The notes beneath the pieces are model-generated. The model did no database searches and was not told where the DNA came from. It saw only the letters and a program-made list of their open reading frames with translations. The translations under genes and the position numbers were made by a program. A DNA stretch of 56,312 nucleotides from Streptococcus sp. HF-1907 (GTDB lineage: Bacteria; Bacillota; Bacilli; Lactobacillales; Streptococcaceae), in assembly GCF_015594605.1 (NCBI RefSeq), contig NZ_JADNQT010000013.1, positions 1 through 56,312 on the forward strand, read 5' to 3'. Below are positions 18,203 to 27,375 of the stretch, piece by piece (position 1 is the stretch's first letter; each line of letters opens with the position of its first letter).

Positions 18203-19555
18203 ATGACGACAACAACTAAAAAACTTTTACTGTCGACCGTAGCCCTTGTGGCCTTTGCGGCAACTCATGCTAGTGCAGATGATTGGTCACCTCGTACGGT
18301 GGATCAAATCAAGTCAGAACTTGTCAGTCAAGATAACAAAGTGACTTATACCATCAAGTATGGCGATACGCTCAGCACTATTGCAGAAGCTATGAATATC
18401 GATGTGGATGTTTTGGCTAAACTCAATTCGATTACTGATATTAACTTGATTTTCCCAGATACGGTTCTCACAGCAACTTATAACAGCAATCAAGAAGCGA
18501 CTAGCCTGCAGATTGAAACACCAACGACAGCTAGCGATGACAACCAAGTGGTAGCGTCAGCCGATTTGACAACTAATGAAGTGACATTTAAGGACCAGAC
18601 GGTGAATTTGGACCAAGTCCAAACGCCAGTGGCTAGCAGTGTGGTGGCATCTGAGCCTGCAAGTTCAGAAGTAACAGCAGATACAACCAGCGCGACCAAC
18701 GTCCAAGCTCAAACCGCAGCAATCTTGGAGCAAAAAGCAGCCGCCGAAGCCGCAGTTGCTAACGCACAAAGCACAGAAGCAAGCTCTGAAGTAGCCTCAG
18801 AGGTCAGTGGTCAAGAGGCTAGCGCAACTTCTGAGCAAGCCTCAAGCGAAGTTTCTAGTGAAGCAGCAACAAGTGGAGTGTCAAGCGAAGCAAGTAGTTC
18901 AGAAGCAAGCAGTGAAGCGGCATCAGAAGAGGCTCAAGCATTAGAAACCGCTACGGATGCAAGCTCAGAAACTAGCGAGTCAAGCACTGCTGATATTGCC
19001 AGCATGACAGCTGAAATCTTAGCACAAAAAGCATCTGCGGAAGCTGCACAATCCGAACAGGCAAGTAGCGAGGCTCCAACAAGTGAAACAGCCAGTTCAG
19101 AAGTCAGCAGCGAATCTGCTACTCAAACGACAGCTAGCTCAGAAGCAAGTTCAGAAATTATTTCAGAAGCCCCAGCAGCATCAGAAACCGCGCAGACGGT
19201 TGTTCCAACAACACCAAATACAGGTTTAACAGCTCACGGTATCGAAGTGAAAAATCAAATCGCTAACGCGACAGGTATCACAAATATCGGTGGCTACCGT
19301 GCTGGCGACCAAGACCACGGAACAGGTACAGCCCTTGATATCATGGTCTCATCATCTGCTGAAGGTGCAGCCGTAGCTCAATACGTTATTGATAACTACG
19401 CTTCTCTTGGTGTAAGCTACATCATTTGGGAACAACAATTCTATTCAACACAAAACAACATCTACGGCGCAGCTAACACATGGGGCGCAATGCCGGACCG
19501 TGGTAGCGCAACAGCTAACCACTATGATCATGTGCACGTGTCATTGACCTACTAA
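18203..19555 (+). CDS. sip: Sip-like LysM surface protein
   Basis: 450-residue secreted protein resembling group B streptococcal surface immunogenic protein. Signal peptide ends HASA before DDWSP. A LysM domain (about 48-92) reads YTIKYGDTLSTIAEAMNIDV and continues to INLIFPDTVL, as in Sip. A long Ser/Ala/Glu-rich low-complexity region contains two copies of an ILxQKAxAEAA motif. The C-terminal domain has the HGTGTALDIMV and NHYDHVHVSL motifs, found in Sip and in M15-like or resuscitation-type cell-wall proteins; activity is unproven. AAAGGA precedes the ATG. Confidence 0.88.
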   Translation: MTTTTKKLLLSTVALVAFAATHASADDWSPRTVDQIKSELVSQDNKVTYTIKYGDTLSTIAEAMNIDVDVLAKLNSITDINLIFPDTVLTATYNSNQEATSLQIETPTTASDDNQVVASADLTTNEVTFKDQTVNLDQVQTPVASSVVASEPASSEVTADTTSATNVQAQTAAILEQKAAAEAAVANAQSTEASSEVASEVSGQEASATSEQASSEVSSEAATSGVSSEASSSEASSEAASEEAQALETATDASSETSESSTADIASMTAEILAQKASAEAAQSEQASSEAPTSETASSEVSSESATQTTASSEASSEIISEAPAASETAQTVVPTTPNTGLTAHGIEVKNQIANATGITNIGGYRAGDQDHGTGTALDIMVSSSAEGAAVAQYVIDNYASLGVSYIIWEQQFYSTQNNIYGAANTWGAMPDRGSATANHYDHVHVSLTY

Positions 19556-19734
19556 AACTTTAGTTAAGATTTGAGTTTAGCTTCGTTACCTCTCGCTGTA
19601 ATGGACTAAAGTTCAAACAGTAAATGTATCTTTTTCGTAGCAGTGGCCACGACTCATCTTCTCACGGCTCCGCTCCTCAATCTGACAGTAGCTGTTATGG
19701 TAAAGCTATATCGACTAGATTAAAATAATCTCCT

Positions 19735-19773
19735 AGAACAACATTTGAGTAGTAGCTCAGGTTGTTCTTTTTT
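19735..19773 (+). terminator. Terminator before purD
   Basis: AGAACAAC and GTTGTTCT form the lower stem (19735-19742 with 19761-19768), with an imperfect upper part, followed by TTTTT. Confidence 0.75.
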
Positions 19774-19870
19774 GATTTAAAAGTGATTTTTAGAAAAGGG
19801 AAATTTGATATTAACTAACGACAGTTATAAAAAGTAAGTTGATTCGGATTACTTTTTGGGTTGTTTTTAC

Positions 19871-19896
19871 ATTTTACCGAACAAATGTGTTATAAT
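19871..19896 (+). promoter_or_regulatory. PurBox-like site and -10 of purD
   Basis: TTTACCGAACAAA at 19874-19886 has the perfect CCGAAC core of the PurBox. It sits just upstream of an extended -10, TGTTATAAT (19888-19896), rather than at the activating position near -76. A reverse-strand near match lies around 19840-19850 (core TTCGG on the plus strand). PurR control of purD is likely from family knowledge, but which copy is used is open. Confidence 0.5.
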
Positions 19897-19928
19897 GTAA
19901 AAGAATAATTCGTAAAACGAGGTATATC

Positions 19929-21194
19929 ATGAAAATCTTGGTTGTTGGTTCAGGCGGTCGTGAACATGCGATTGCTAAGAAGTTGTTGGAGTCTGATGGT
20001 GTTGAACAGGTCTTTGTGGCACCTGGGAATGATGGCATGACCTTGGATGATTTGGATTTGGTAGATATCGCTATTTCCGAACATTCTAAAATGATTGATT
20101 TTGCTAAAGAAAATGATATCGCTTGGAGCTTTATTGGTCCTGATGATGCGCTAGCGGCTGGTATCGTTGATGATTTCAACCAAGCTGGGCTTAAAGCCTT
20201 CGGTCCGACTCGTTTGGCAGCGGAGCTTGAGTGGTCAAAAGACTTTGCCAAGGAAATCATGGTCAAATACGGCGTTCCGACAGCAGCCTATGGCACATTT
20301 TCCGACTTTGAAAAAGCTAAGGCCTACATCGAGGCGCAGGGTGCGCCTATCGTGGTCAAGGCGGATGGGCTAGCGCTGGGTAAGGGGGTGGTCGTGGCAG
20401 AGACCGTGGAGCAAGCGGTAGAAGCAGCTCACGAGATGCTGCTGGACAATAAGTTCGGGGATTCTGGTGCGCGCGTGGTCATCGAAGAATTTTTGGATGG
20501 GGAAGAATTCTCCCTCTTTGCCTTCGTCAACGGCGATAAGTTCTACATCATGCCGACAGCCCAAGACCACAAGCGAGCTTATGATGGCGACAAGGGACCA
20601 AACACAGGCGGCATGGGTGCCTATGCGCCAGTACCTCAACTTTCTCAGTCAGTAGTGGACACAGCAGTTGAAGCCATCGTCAAACCTGTCCTTAAGGGTA
20701 TGATTGCTGAAGGACGCCCTTATCTTGGGATTCTCTACTGCGGTCTCATCTTGACAGCGGACGGACCTAAGGTTATCGAGTTCAACGCCCGCTTTGGTGA
20801 CCCTGAAACTCAGATTATCCTCCCTCGCCTGACTTCAAACTTCGCTCAAAACATCAGCGATATCCTTGATGGCAAGGATCCAAGCATCACATGGACGGAC
20901 GGAGGCGTGACCCTAGGCGTGGTCGTTGCCTCAAACGGCTACCCACTCGCTTATGACAAAGGTGTGAAACTGCCAGCCAAAACTGACGGCGACATCATCA
21001 CCTACTACGCAGGCGCTAAGTTTGCAGAAAATGGCAGAGCCCTGCTATCAAACGGCGGACGCGTTTACATGCTCGTCACCACAGCAGACACCGTCCAAGC
21101 TGCGCAAGACATCATCTACAACCAACTCAAAACCCAAAACACAGAAGGCCTCTTCTACCGAACAGACATCGGAAGCAAAGCCTTGAAAGATTAA
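19929..21194 (+). CDS. purD: GAR synthetase
   Basis: Phosphoribosylamine-glycine ligase, 421 residues, ATP-grasp enzyme. It begins MKILVVGSGGREHAIA and contains the family block IEFNARFGDPETQ and KADGLALGKGV. It restarts the pur genes after the two secreted-protein genes and has its own promoter. Confidence 0.97.
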   Translation: MKILVVGSGGREHAIAKKLLESDGVEQVFVAPGNDGMTLDDLDLVDIAISEHSKMIDFAKENDIAWSFIGPDDALAAGIVDDFNQAGLKAFGPTRLAAELEWSKDFAKEIMVKYGVPTAAYGTFSDFEKAKAYIEAQGAPIVVKADGLALGKGVVVAETVEQAVEAAHEMLLDNKFGDSGARVVIEEFLDGEEFSLFAFVNGDKFYIMPTAQDHKRAYDGDKGPNTGGMGAYAPVPQLSQSVVDTAVEAIVKPVLKGMIAEGRPYLGILYCGLILTADGPKVIEFNARFGDPETQIILPRLTSNFAQNISDILDGKDPSITWTDGGVTLGVVVASNGYPLAYDKGVKLPAKTDGDIITYYAGAKFAENGRALLSNGGRVYMLVTTADTVQAAQDIIYNQLKTQNTEGLFYRTDIGSKALKD

Positions 21195-21249
21195 GAATAG
21201 ACAAAAAAGCTTATCAGCTCTGCTATTGCGAGCGAAGCGAGCCACACCG

Positions 21250-21378
21250 ATAATGGTCGCCGTGGTGAAAAAGACCGTAACTGAAAGTTACGGTCGAGGG
21301 AAACCTTGAGACCCTAGGCTCAAGGTTTAGGAATGAAACCGAAGGTTTGTTTCCGACCTCACCACATAAGACCATTAT
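21250..21378 (+). ncRNA. Candidate multi-branched RNA structure in the purD-purE gap
   Basis: Outer arms ATAATGGTC/GACCATTAT (21250-21258 with 21370-21378) and GTGGTGA/TCACCAC (21262-21268 with 21359-21365) enclose three hairpins: GACCGTAACT-GAA-AGTTACGGTC (21273-21295, 10 perfect pairs), AAACCTTGAG/CTCAAGGTTT with an 8-base loop (21301-21328, 10 perfect pairs), and GGAA-TG-AAACC-GAA-GGTTT-GT-TTCC (21330-21354). Together they make a junction of roughly 130 bases that ends 21 bases before purE. I do not recognise an Rfam family in it. It could be a 5' regulator of purE or a small palindromic repeat. Confidence 0.55.
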
Positions 21379-21399
21379 TAAAAAGAAAAGGATATTCAT

Positions 21400-21888
21400 A
21401 TGCAACCAGTCATTTCCATCATCATGGGCTCAAAATCCGATTGGGCAACCATGCAAAAAACAGCTGAGGTCTTGGATCAGTTCCAAGTTCCTTACGAGAA
21501 AAAAGTCGTCTCTGCCCACCGCACCCCTGACCTTATGTTCAAACATGCCGAAGAAGCACGCGGTCGTGGTATCAAAATCATTATCGCAGGCGCGGGTGGC
21601 GCTGCCCACCTTCCAGGTATGGTCGCAGCCAAGACAACCCTCCCTGTCATCGGTGTTCCCGTCAAATCGCGCGCCCTCAGCGGTGTCGATTCCCTCTATT
21701 CGATTGTTCAGATGCCTGGTGGGGTGCCTGTGGCAACCATGGCTATTGGTGAGGCGGGAGCTACCAACGCTGCCCTCACAGCTCTCCGAATCCTTGCCAT
21801 TGAGGACCAAAACTTGGCGGAGGCGCTAGCCCATTTTGCAGAGGAACAAGGAAAAATCGCGGAGGCTTCAACGGATGAACTCATCTAA
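21400..21888 (+). CDS. purE: N5-CAIR mutase
   Basis: Class I PurE, 162 residues. Hallmarks: [12 protein letters not shown] near the start, SAHRTPD and [16 protein letters not shown]. Works with PurK. The ATG at 21400 has AAAGGA upstream; the last 14 bases overlap purK. Confidence 0.97.
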   Translation: MQPVISIIMGSKSDWATMQKTAEVLDQFQVPYEKKVVSAHRTPDLMFKHAEEARGRGIKIIIAGAGGAAHLPGMVAAKTTLPVIGVPVKSRALSGVDSLYSIVQMPGGVPVATMAIGEAGATNAALTALRILAIEDQNLAEALAHFAEEQGKIAEASTDELI

Positions 21889-22966
21889 AATCATCGGCAT
21901 TATCGGAGGCGGGCAGCTGGGTCAGATGATGGCAATCTCTGCTATCTACATGGGTCACAAGGTGGTGACCCTGGACCCAGCGGTCGACTGCCCAGCATCG
22001 CGCGTGTCGGACATGATTGTAGCTGACTACGACGACGTTGAGGCTTTGGCACAATTGGCTGCGCGTTGTGACGTGCTGACCTACGAGTTTGAAAACGTGG
22101 ACGCAGATGCTTTGGACAAGGTCATCAAGCTAGGACAATTGCCACAGGGAACGGACTTACTCCGCATCTCTCAAAACCGTATCTTTGAAAAGGACTTCCT
22201 GTCAAACAAGGCAGGCATTACTGTGGCACCTTACAAGGTAGTCACATCAAGCCTAGACTTGGAAAACCTAGACCTGTCTAAGAACTACGTCCTCAAAACC
22301 GCAACAGGTGGCTACGATGGTCATGGGCAAGTGGTTATCAAATCAGAAGAAAATCTGGCTGACGCTATGGAATTGGCAAACCATGCGGAGTGCGTCTTGG
22401 AAGAGTTTGTGACCTTCGACCTTGAAATTTCTGTCATTGTGTCTGGTAATGGTAAGGACGTGACGGTTTTCCCAGTTCAGGAAAATATCCACCGCAATAA
22501 CATTCTTTCGAAAACCATCGTGCCAGCCCGCATTTCAGAAAGTCTGGCTGATAAGGCCAAAGCTATGGCAGTGCGAATCGCTGAACAGCTTAACTTATCT
22601 GGAACTCTCTGCGTGGAAATGTTTGCGACAGCTGATGACATCGTTGTCAATGAGATTGCCCCACGCCCACATAACTCAGGACACTACTCAATCGAAGCCT
22701 GCGACTTCTCTCAGTTTGACACCCATATCTTGGGTGTTCTCGGAGCACCATTGCCAGCTATCAAACTGCATGCCCCAGCTGTTATGCTCAATGTCCTCGG
22801 ACAACACGTCGAGGCCGCTGAAACATATGTCACAGAAAATCCAAGCGCTCACCTCCACATGTATGGTAAAATAGAAGCGAAGCACAACCGCAAAATGGGA
22901 CATGTGACTTTGTTTAGTGATGAACCGGATAGTGTGGATGAGTTTGGGGAAGGGATTGATTTTTAG
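21875..22966 (+). CDS. purK: N5-CAIR synthetase
   Basis: ATP-grasp enzyme, 363 residues, converts AIR to N5-CAIR. The ATG at 21875 ([19 protein letters not shown]) has GGAGG 9 bases upstream and overlaps purE, indicating coupling. Motifs: [12 protein letters not shown] and [12 protein letters not shown]. Confidence 0.96.
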   Translation: MNSSKIIGIIGGGQLGQMMAISAIYMGHKVVTLDPAVDCPASRVSDMIVADYDDVEALAQLAARCDVLTYEFENVDADALDKVIKLGQLPQGTDLLRISQNRIFEKDFLSNKAGITVAPYKVVTSSLDLENLDLSKNYVLKTATGGYDGHGQVVIKSEENLADAMELANHAECVLEEFVTFDLEISVIVSGNGKDVTVFPVQENIHRNNILSKTIVPARISESLADKAKAMAVRIAEQLNLSGTLCVEMFATADDIVVNEIAPRPHNSGHYSIEACDFSQFDTHILGVLGAPLPAIKLHAPAVMLNVLGQHVEAAETYVTENPSAHLHMYGKIEAKHNRKMGHVTLFSDEPDSVDEFGEGIDF

Positions 22967-22981
22967 GAGAGAGTTATAAAC

Positions 22982-24415
22982 ATGACTAATAATGAATTTA
23001 TTCTGTGTTCTACTTGTAATAAATGCGTTAACTTAAGAATTCAGATGGGGAATTTTCCTGTTGATTTTGTTCTAAATTGTCCAGAGTGTAAAACGGAAAT
23101 TACTGGGAGAGTTGAATTTGAACCGTTCGGTATATCTTTAACAAATGCACAAATTCTTGATATAAACGATCCTAACTATGATAAATTAACGAATTTTCCT
23201 ATATGGTGTTTAGAAATTTCTGCAGAGTTTCCAACTCGAAAATTGTATTTAAGAGAAAGTCAATTTGATGGATTAGCTCCATTTATGGCTCAAATGGCTA
23301 GGATGGGTAAAAAAAATGATTTAACTGATATTAAAAAATTTCAGAACACGAGAATATTCGCAGACTTTATCAGGGATGGAAAGCTAGATAATTTTAAACG
23401 TTTATATAATCTATATTGGAATCAAAAAGATAAATATTTATATCCAGAATTAAACCGGCTATTAAGTGATTACAAAGGATTAACACCAATAACGGAAGTG
23501 AAGAACTTTTCGGATGCCACCATGGCCTTACATCAGTTATTTTTGACTACCTCTGGTATAAATTTTATTCTTGGAGAAAACTCCTTGTCTGAATATACCG
23601 AATTAAGCAATCGTATTTATAGTTCAGAGCAACACAGAGATGAGTTACTTAAATACAGCAATCATATTACAAGTAGTTTTGATATGATTGAGAAAACCGC
23701 TTTTGATAAAATTACAGCTTTCGCTAAAATTTATCATATCTTGATTCCTGCAGTTACCTTGATGAATGTTGGAAATTATGAAGATTTAAATCAGAATGAA
23801 GATGGAATTTCTGCGGCAAACTGTAAAGAATTAAATGAATTTTATGCTTCAAGTTATGAGTGGATTCTTGATAATATTAATCTCGTTATAGCACTTAATA
23901 ATATTTTTGAGAGGAATAGCTACAATGAATGCTACAATGGAAAAACATATTTAAATGACCTTGAAAAAATCACCAATAAGTTTCAGAAAATTAATCAAAA
24001 TAATCCAGAACAATCTTATTTGAACATTTCGGAACGGTTTAGCAAACCAGTGAGTAGCCTTAATAATAAAATCAGAAATGCAATTCAACATTATAGCTCT
24101 CATGTGGATGTTGATAATCAAGAAATTATTTTTGAGGATAAATACGGTGGTAGAGTTAGAACTGAAAAATATTCTATTATAGACTTTGCTAAGTTATGTA
24201 TTGTCAACTTATCCCTAATTTTTTATATACTAGAAATAATCTATACATTTCGTAAATTGAAATTAATCACAGACGGAGTTACACCAACAATTTATTGGAT
24301 AAAGCGTGAAGAGATTTCTAAACTAATGTCAAGTAATAAAGCTAGTAGCAATAGAGAAAAGAAACTGAAAAAAAGAATAAGGAAAAAGAGAAAGGTAGCA
24401 AAAAGAAAACAATAA
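22982..24415 (+). CDS. Zinc-ribbon protein with HEPN-like C-terminal motif
   Basis: 477-residue protein with no close family I recognise. Two CxxC pairs (Cys9/Cys12 and Cys33/Cys36) suggest a small zinc ribbon. Near residue 365 it has KIRNAIQHYSSHVD, where R365-x4-H370 fits the RX4-6H motif of HEPN ribonuclease folds, inside a helical context that ends in a hydrophobic segment. The tail is very basic (KKRIRKKRKVAKRKQ). It is much more AT-rich than purK and purB around it, begins 15 bases after purK and is likely co-transcribed. Inserted, transferred gene and a possible anti-phage effector; function not shown. Confidence 0.6.
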   Translation: MTNNEFILCSTCNKCVNLRIQMGNFPVDFVLNCPECKTEITGRVEFEPFGISLTNAQILDINDPNYDKLTNFPIWCLEISAEFPTRKLYLRESQFDGLAPFMAQMARMGKKNDLTDIKKFQNTRIFADFIRDGKLDNFKRLYNLYWNQKDKYLYPELNRLLSDYKGLTPITEVKNFSDATMALHQLFLTTSGINFILGENSLSEYTELSNRIYSSEQHRDELLKYSNHITSSFDMIEKTAFDKITAFAKIYHILIPAVTLMNVGNYEDLNQNEDGISAANCKELNEFYASSYEWILDNINLVIALNNIFERNSYNECYNGKTYLNDLEKITNKFQKINQNNPEQSYLNISERFSKPVSSLNNKIRNAIQHYSSHVDVDNQEIIFEDKYGGRVRTEKYSIIDFAKLCIVNLSLIFYILEIIYTFRKLKLITDGVTPTIYWIKREEISKLMSSNKASSNREKKLKKRIRKKRKVAKRKQ

Positions 24416-24505
24416 GAATTTACTATTCTGACATTTTAACTCATATAAAAAGAACTATAGACTTTAATAAAAAATTAGGAAACAGTAAAAATAGGAGAAA
24501 CAACC

Positions 24506-25801
24506 ATGATCAACCGTTACTCTCGCCCTGAGATGGCGAACATTTGGAGTGAAGAAAATAAATACCGTGCTTGGCTTGAGGTGGAAATCTTGGCTGACGA
24601 GGCATGGGCTGAGTTGGGGGAAATCCCTAAGGAAGATGTGGCTTTGATTCGTGAAAAAGCGGACTTTGACATCGACCGTATTTTGGAAATTGAGCAGCAA
24701 ACTCGTCATGATGTAGTGGCCTTCACACGTGCTGTTTCTGAGACTCTTGGTGAAGAGCGCAAGTGGGTTCACTATGGCTTGACATCTACTGACGTGGTCG
24801 ATACTGCCTATGGTTACCTCTACAAACAAGCCAACGATATCATTCGCAAGGATCTTGAGAACTTCACTAAAATCGTGGCAGACAAGGCTAAAGAACACAA
24901 GTTCACTATCATGATGGGTCGTACCCACGGTGTGCACGCTGAGCCGACAACTTTTGGGCTTAAATTGGCAACTTGGTACAGCGAAATGAAACGTAACATT
25001 GAGCGTTTCGAGCATGCGGCTGCTGGTGTGGAAGCCGGTAAGATTTCTGGTGCGGTTGGTAACTTTGCCAACATCCCACCATTCGTTGAAAAATACGTCT
25101 GCGACAAATTGGGTATCCGTGCTCAAGAAATTTCAACACAAGTCCTTCCTCGTGACCTTCACGCTGAGTACTTTGCGGTTCTTGCCAGCATCGCAACTTC
25201 TATCGAGCGTATGGCAACTGAAATTCGTGGTCTTCAAAAATCAGAACAACGTGAAGTGGAAGAGTTCTTTGCTAAAGGGCAAAAAGGTTCATCTGCTATG
25301 CCTCACAAACGCAACCCTATCGGTTCTGAAAACATGACAGGTCTTGCGCGTGTTATCCGTGGTCACATGGTAACAGCTTATGAAAATGTGTCCCTTTGGC
25401 ATGAACGTGATATCTCTCACTCATCAGCTGAGCGTATCATCACACCAGATACAACCATCTTGATTGACTACATGCTCAACCGTTTTGGAAACATCGTTAA
25501 GAACTTGACGGTCTTCCCAGAAAACATGATCCGCAACATGAACTCAACCTTTGGTCTTATTTTCAGCCAGCGGGCTATGTTGACCTTGATTGAAAAAGGC
25601 ATGACCCGTGAACAAGCTTACGACCTTGTTCAACCAAAAACAGCCTACTCTTGGGACAACCAAGTAGACTTCAAGCCACTGCTCGAAGCGGATCCAGAAG
25701 TCACTTCACGTCTCACTCAAGAAGAAATCGATGAAATCTTCAACCCAGTTTACTACACCAAGTGCGTGGATGAAATTTTCAAGCGCGTGGGGTTGGATTA
25801 A
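24506..25801 (+). CDS. purB: Adenylosuccinate lyase
   Basis: 431 residues, acts twice in purine synthesis (SAICAR and adenylosuccinate cleavage). Fumarase-superfamily signature [27 protein letters not shown] and [16 protein letters not shown] are also visible. AGGAG lies 9 bases before the ATG. Confidence 0.98.
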   Translation: MINRYSRPEMANIWSEENKYRAWLEVEILADEAWAELGEIPKEDVALIREKADFDIDRILEIEQQTRHDVVAFTRAVSETLGEERKWVHYGLTSTDVVDTAYGYLYKQANDIIRKDLENFTKIVADKAKEHKFTIMMGRTHGVHAEPTTFGLKLATWYSEMKRNIERFEHAAAGVEAGKISGAVGNFANIPPFVEKYVCDKLGIRAQEISTQVLPRDLHAEYFAVLASIATSIERMATEIRGLQKSEQREVEEFFAKGQKGSSAMPHKRNPIGSENMTGLARVIRGHMVTAYENVSLWHERDISHSSAERIITPDTTILIDYMLNRFGNIVKNLTVFPENMIRNMNSTFGLIFSQRAMLTLIEKGMTREQAYDLVQPKTAYSWDNQVDFKPLLEADPEVTSRLTQEEIDEIFNPVYYTKCVDEIFKRVGLD

Positions 25802-25806
25802 TAATA

Positions 25807-25839
25807 AAACAGCAGGCTATGTGTTGTAGCCTGTTTTTG
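25807..25839 (+). terminator. Terminator after purB
   Basis: CAGGCTA and TAGCCTG form a 7-bp stem followed by TTTTT. Confidence 0.8.
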
Positions 25840-25966
25840 TGTACTTTAAACATCAGACCTGTAAATTTTGCACTAATACAGGTAAGTGAAAGTTTTTTCT
25901 AGTTTTGGGAGTTTATGATAAAATAGACTCTATACCAAATTTATTTACTAGACAAAGGAGATGGTT

Positions 25967-26872
25967 ATGGAAGAGACATTTGGAGCAAAGGTTGGGAGAA
26001 TACGGAAAGAATATGGCATGACCCGCGAGGAACTTTGTGGAGATGAATCAGAATTATCTGTAAGGCAGTTGGCACGTATTGAGGGAGACCAGTCGACGCC
26101 TAGTTTATCGAAAGTAACCTATATAGCGAAGTGCTTGGAGTTGACTGTTGGGGAGTTGGTTGATGAGGACCGGTTAAAATTGCCCAATCGTTATGTAACA
26201 ATGAAAAATCAACTTTTAAGAATACCTACTTATAGTGATAGTTCTCGTGTGAAAGCAAGGAGAGAACTGCTAGAAACGATTTATAATGAATTTTATCGTC
26301 AAATACCAGAAGAAGAGTGTGTTGTTATCGACTGTTTGATGTTTAAGCTAGATACTCATGATGAAGAGGATATTGACTTTGAAGATGATGTGTTAAAGGA
26401 TTACTTTGAACAAGTGGTGGCAAAGAGAACTTATAAGGTTAATGACTTGATATTGCTGGATTTATATTTGACTTATCTTTCATATGAAAAAGATACTAGT
26501 CATTATTTTTATAATGATAATAATTATTATCGAGTAATTACAAAGTTGTTGAATTGGGAGCCACATGATTTAGCAGAAAAATTTCAATTAAATAATATGC
26601 TTTTAGGAAATATATTACTAGCTTTTGAGAGAGGTCGTGGGGACATAGTTCAGAAGGTTATTGAAAAGAGTAGCCAGCTAATGGAGGAGATGAATGATTT
26701 CCAAAAACGCCCAATTTTAAATTTAGTAGAGTGGAAATATTATCTAATAATGCTAAATGACAATGTTAAGGCAGAGGAGCATTATCAAAAAGCAGTCTTA
26801 TTTGCCGATTTGATTGGTGATCATTATCTAAAAAATAAGTTAACTGAGGAATGGGAAAAAGACCAAGTATAA
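25967..26872 (+). CDS. comR: Competence regulator ComR
   Basis: Rgg-type (RRNPP) cytosolic receptor for the ComS-derived peptide XIP; the complex activates comS and comX. 301 residues. The second ATG (25967) is preferred: AAAGGAG lies 6 bases upstream, while the ATG at 25961 overlaps it. The N-terminal HTH spans about residues 4-62 (GRIRKEYGMTREELC, VRQLARIEGDQSTPSL, YIAKCLELTVGEL); the rest is helical with TPR-like repeats. Position between purB and ruvB is the conserved comR locus in streptococci. A short basic-acidic spacing and full length indicate an intact gene. Confidence 0.92.
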   Translation: MEETFGAKVGRIRKEYGMTREELCGDESELSVRQLARIEGDQSTPSLSKVTYIAKCLELTVGELVDEDRLKLPNRYVTMKNQLLRIPTYSDSSRVKARRELLETIYNEFYRQIPEEECVVIDCLMFKLDTHDEEDIDFEDDVLKDYFEQVVAKRTYKVNDLILLDLYLTYLSYEKDTSHYFYNDNNYYRVITKLLNWEPHDLAEKFQLNNMLLGNILLAFERGRGDIVQKVIEKSSQLMEEMNDFQKRPILNLVEWKYYLIMLNDNVKAEEHYQKAVLFADLIGDHYLKNKLTEEWEKDQV

Positions 26873-27111
26873 TATACATTGGTCAAAGTGCAGACAGCTT
26901 TAGTTTTAAAGCACATAGATTAAGTAATTGCTATAATTGTCTCTTAAAGACCTTACTCTAAGTGATTTGGAGAGTTACACACAAGCCATCAATGATAGAC
27001 CAAGGAGACTAATTGGTTATCAATCAGCTAAAAAACGGTTTAAGCTAGCTCAAACCGCATAACATAATAGGACTTTCTCAGATGGAACTTTGTTGCACTT
27101 GACTTGACAAG
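26873..27111 (+). mobile_element. Decayed IS30-family element between comR and comS
   Basis: From 26937 to 27062 an open frame encodes QAINDRPRRLIGYQSA and a tail KKRFKLAQTA, matching the C-terminus of IS30-type transposases. The stretch after its stop ends with TTGTTGCACTTGACTTGACA (27091-27110), a typical IS30-family right terminal repeat. Near 26880, GGTCAAAGTGCAGACA resembles a partial left end. The rest of the transposase is missing, so this is a non-autonomous remnant about 230 bp long. The insertion separates comR from comS. Confidence 0.7.
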
Positions 27112-27151
27112 TGGAGGGAAAAATATCTTCAAAAAAATTTTCCAATCGGAT

Positions 27152-27195
27152 ATGACAAATTTGTCATGTTGTATTTGCTGGCAAATCTTTATAAT
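27152..27195 (+). promoter_or_regulatory. ComR box and promoter of comS
   Basis: ATGACAAATTTGTCAT is a perfect 16-bp palindrome at 27152-27167, followed by GTT. The TATAAT at 27190-27195 lies 19 bases after TGTCATGTT. The same geometry occurs at comX and upstream of the CPBP gene. It begins about 40 bp after the IS remnant, so the insertion spared the operator. Confidence 0.85.
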
Positions 27196-27225
27196 AGCTT
27201 TATAAAGATTAAGGAGTTAAGAGAA

Positions 27226-27327
27226 ATGAAAAAATTAGCGATATCTGTACTTACTATGGTACTATTAAACTTACTTTTGAAATTTCCTGGCTTTTTACTT
27301 TCAGGAGCTGGTTGGTGGAATCTTTAA
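27226..27327 (+). CDS. comS: ComS competence pheromone precursor
   Basis: 33-residue peptide, too short for ordinary gene callers. It has a basic start (MKKLAISVLTMVLLN), a hydrophobic middle, and ends LLSGAGWWNL. The double tryptophan near the C-terminus is the signature of type II XIP pheromones (compare GLDWWSL of S. mutans). The mature pheromone is probably the last 7-8 residues, ending GAGWWNL. AAGGAG lies 9 bases before the ATG, a ComR box drives it, and a strong terminator follows. Export and processing partners are not in this window. Confidence 0.9.
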   Translation: MKKLAISVLTMVLLNLLLKFPGFLLSGAGWWNL

Positions 27328-27332
27328 AACAC

Positions 27333-27374
27333 ACAAACGAAGCATTGTGAACTGCTTCGTTTGTTTCTTTTTTC
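27333..27374. terminator. Bidirectional terminator between comS and the DUF1275 gene
   Basis: ACAAACGAAGCA/TGCTTCGTTTGT form a perfect 12-bp stem with an 8-base loop, then TTTCTTTTTT. It ends comS and also lies right after the stop of the convergent gene. Confidence 0.9.
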
Positions 27375-27375
27375 C

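Larger units (their letters stand above)
19556..19928 (+). other. Intergenic region between sip and purD
   Basis: About 370 bases without a gene. It contains a 9-bp inverted repeat AACTTTAGT/ACTAAAGTT (19556-19564 with 19605-19613), a terminator at 19735-19773 and the purD promoter region. The sequence 19614-19730 holds no feature I can identify. Confidence 0.5.
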
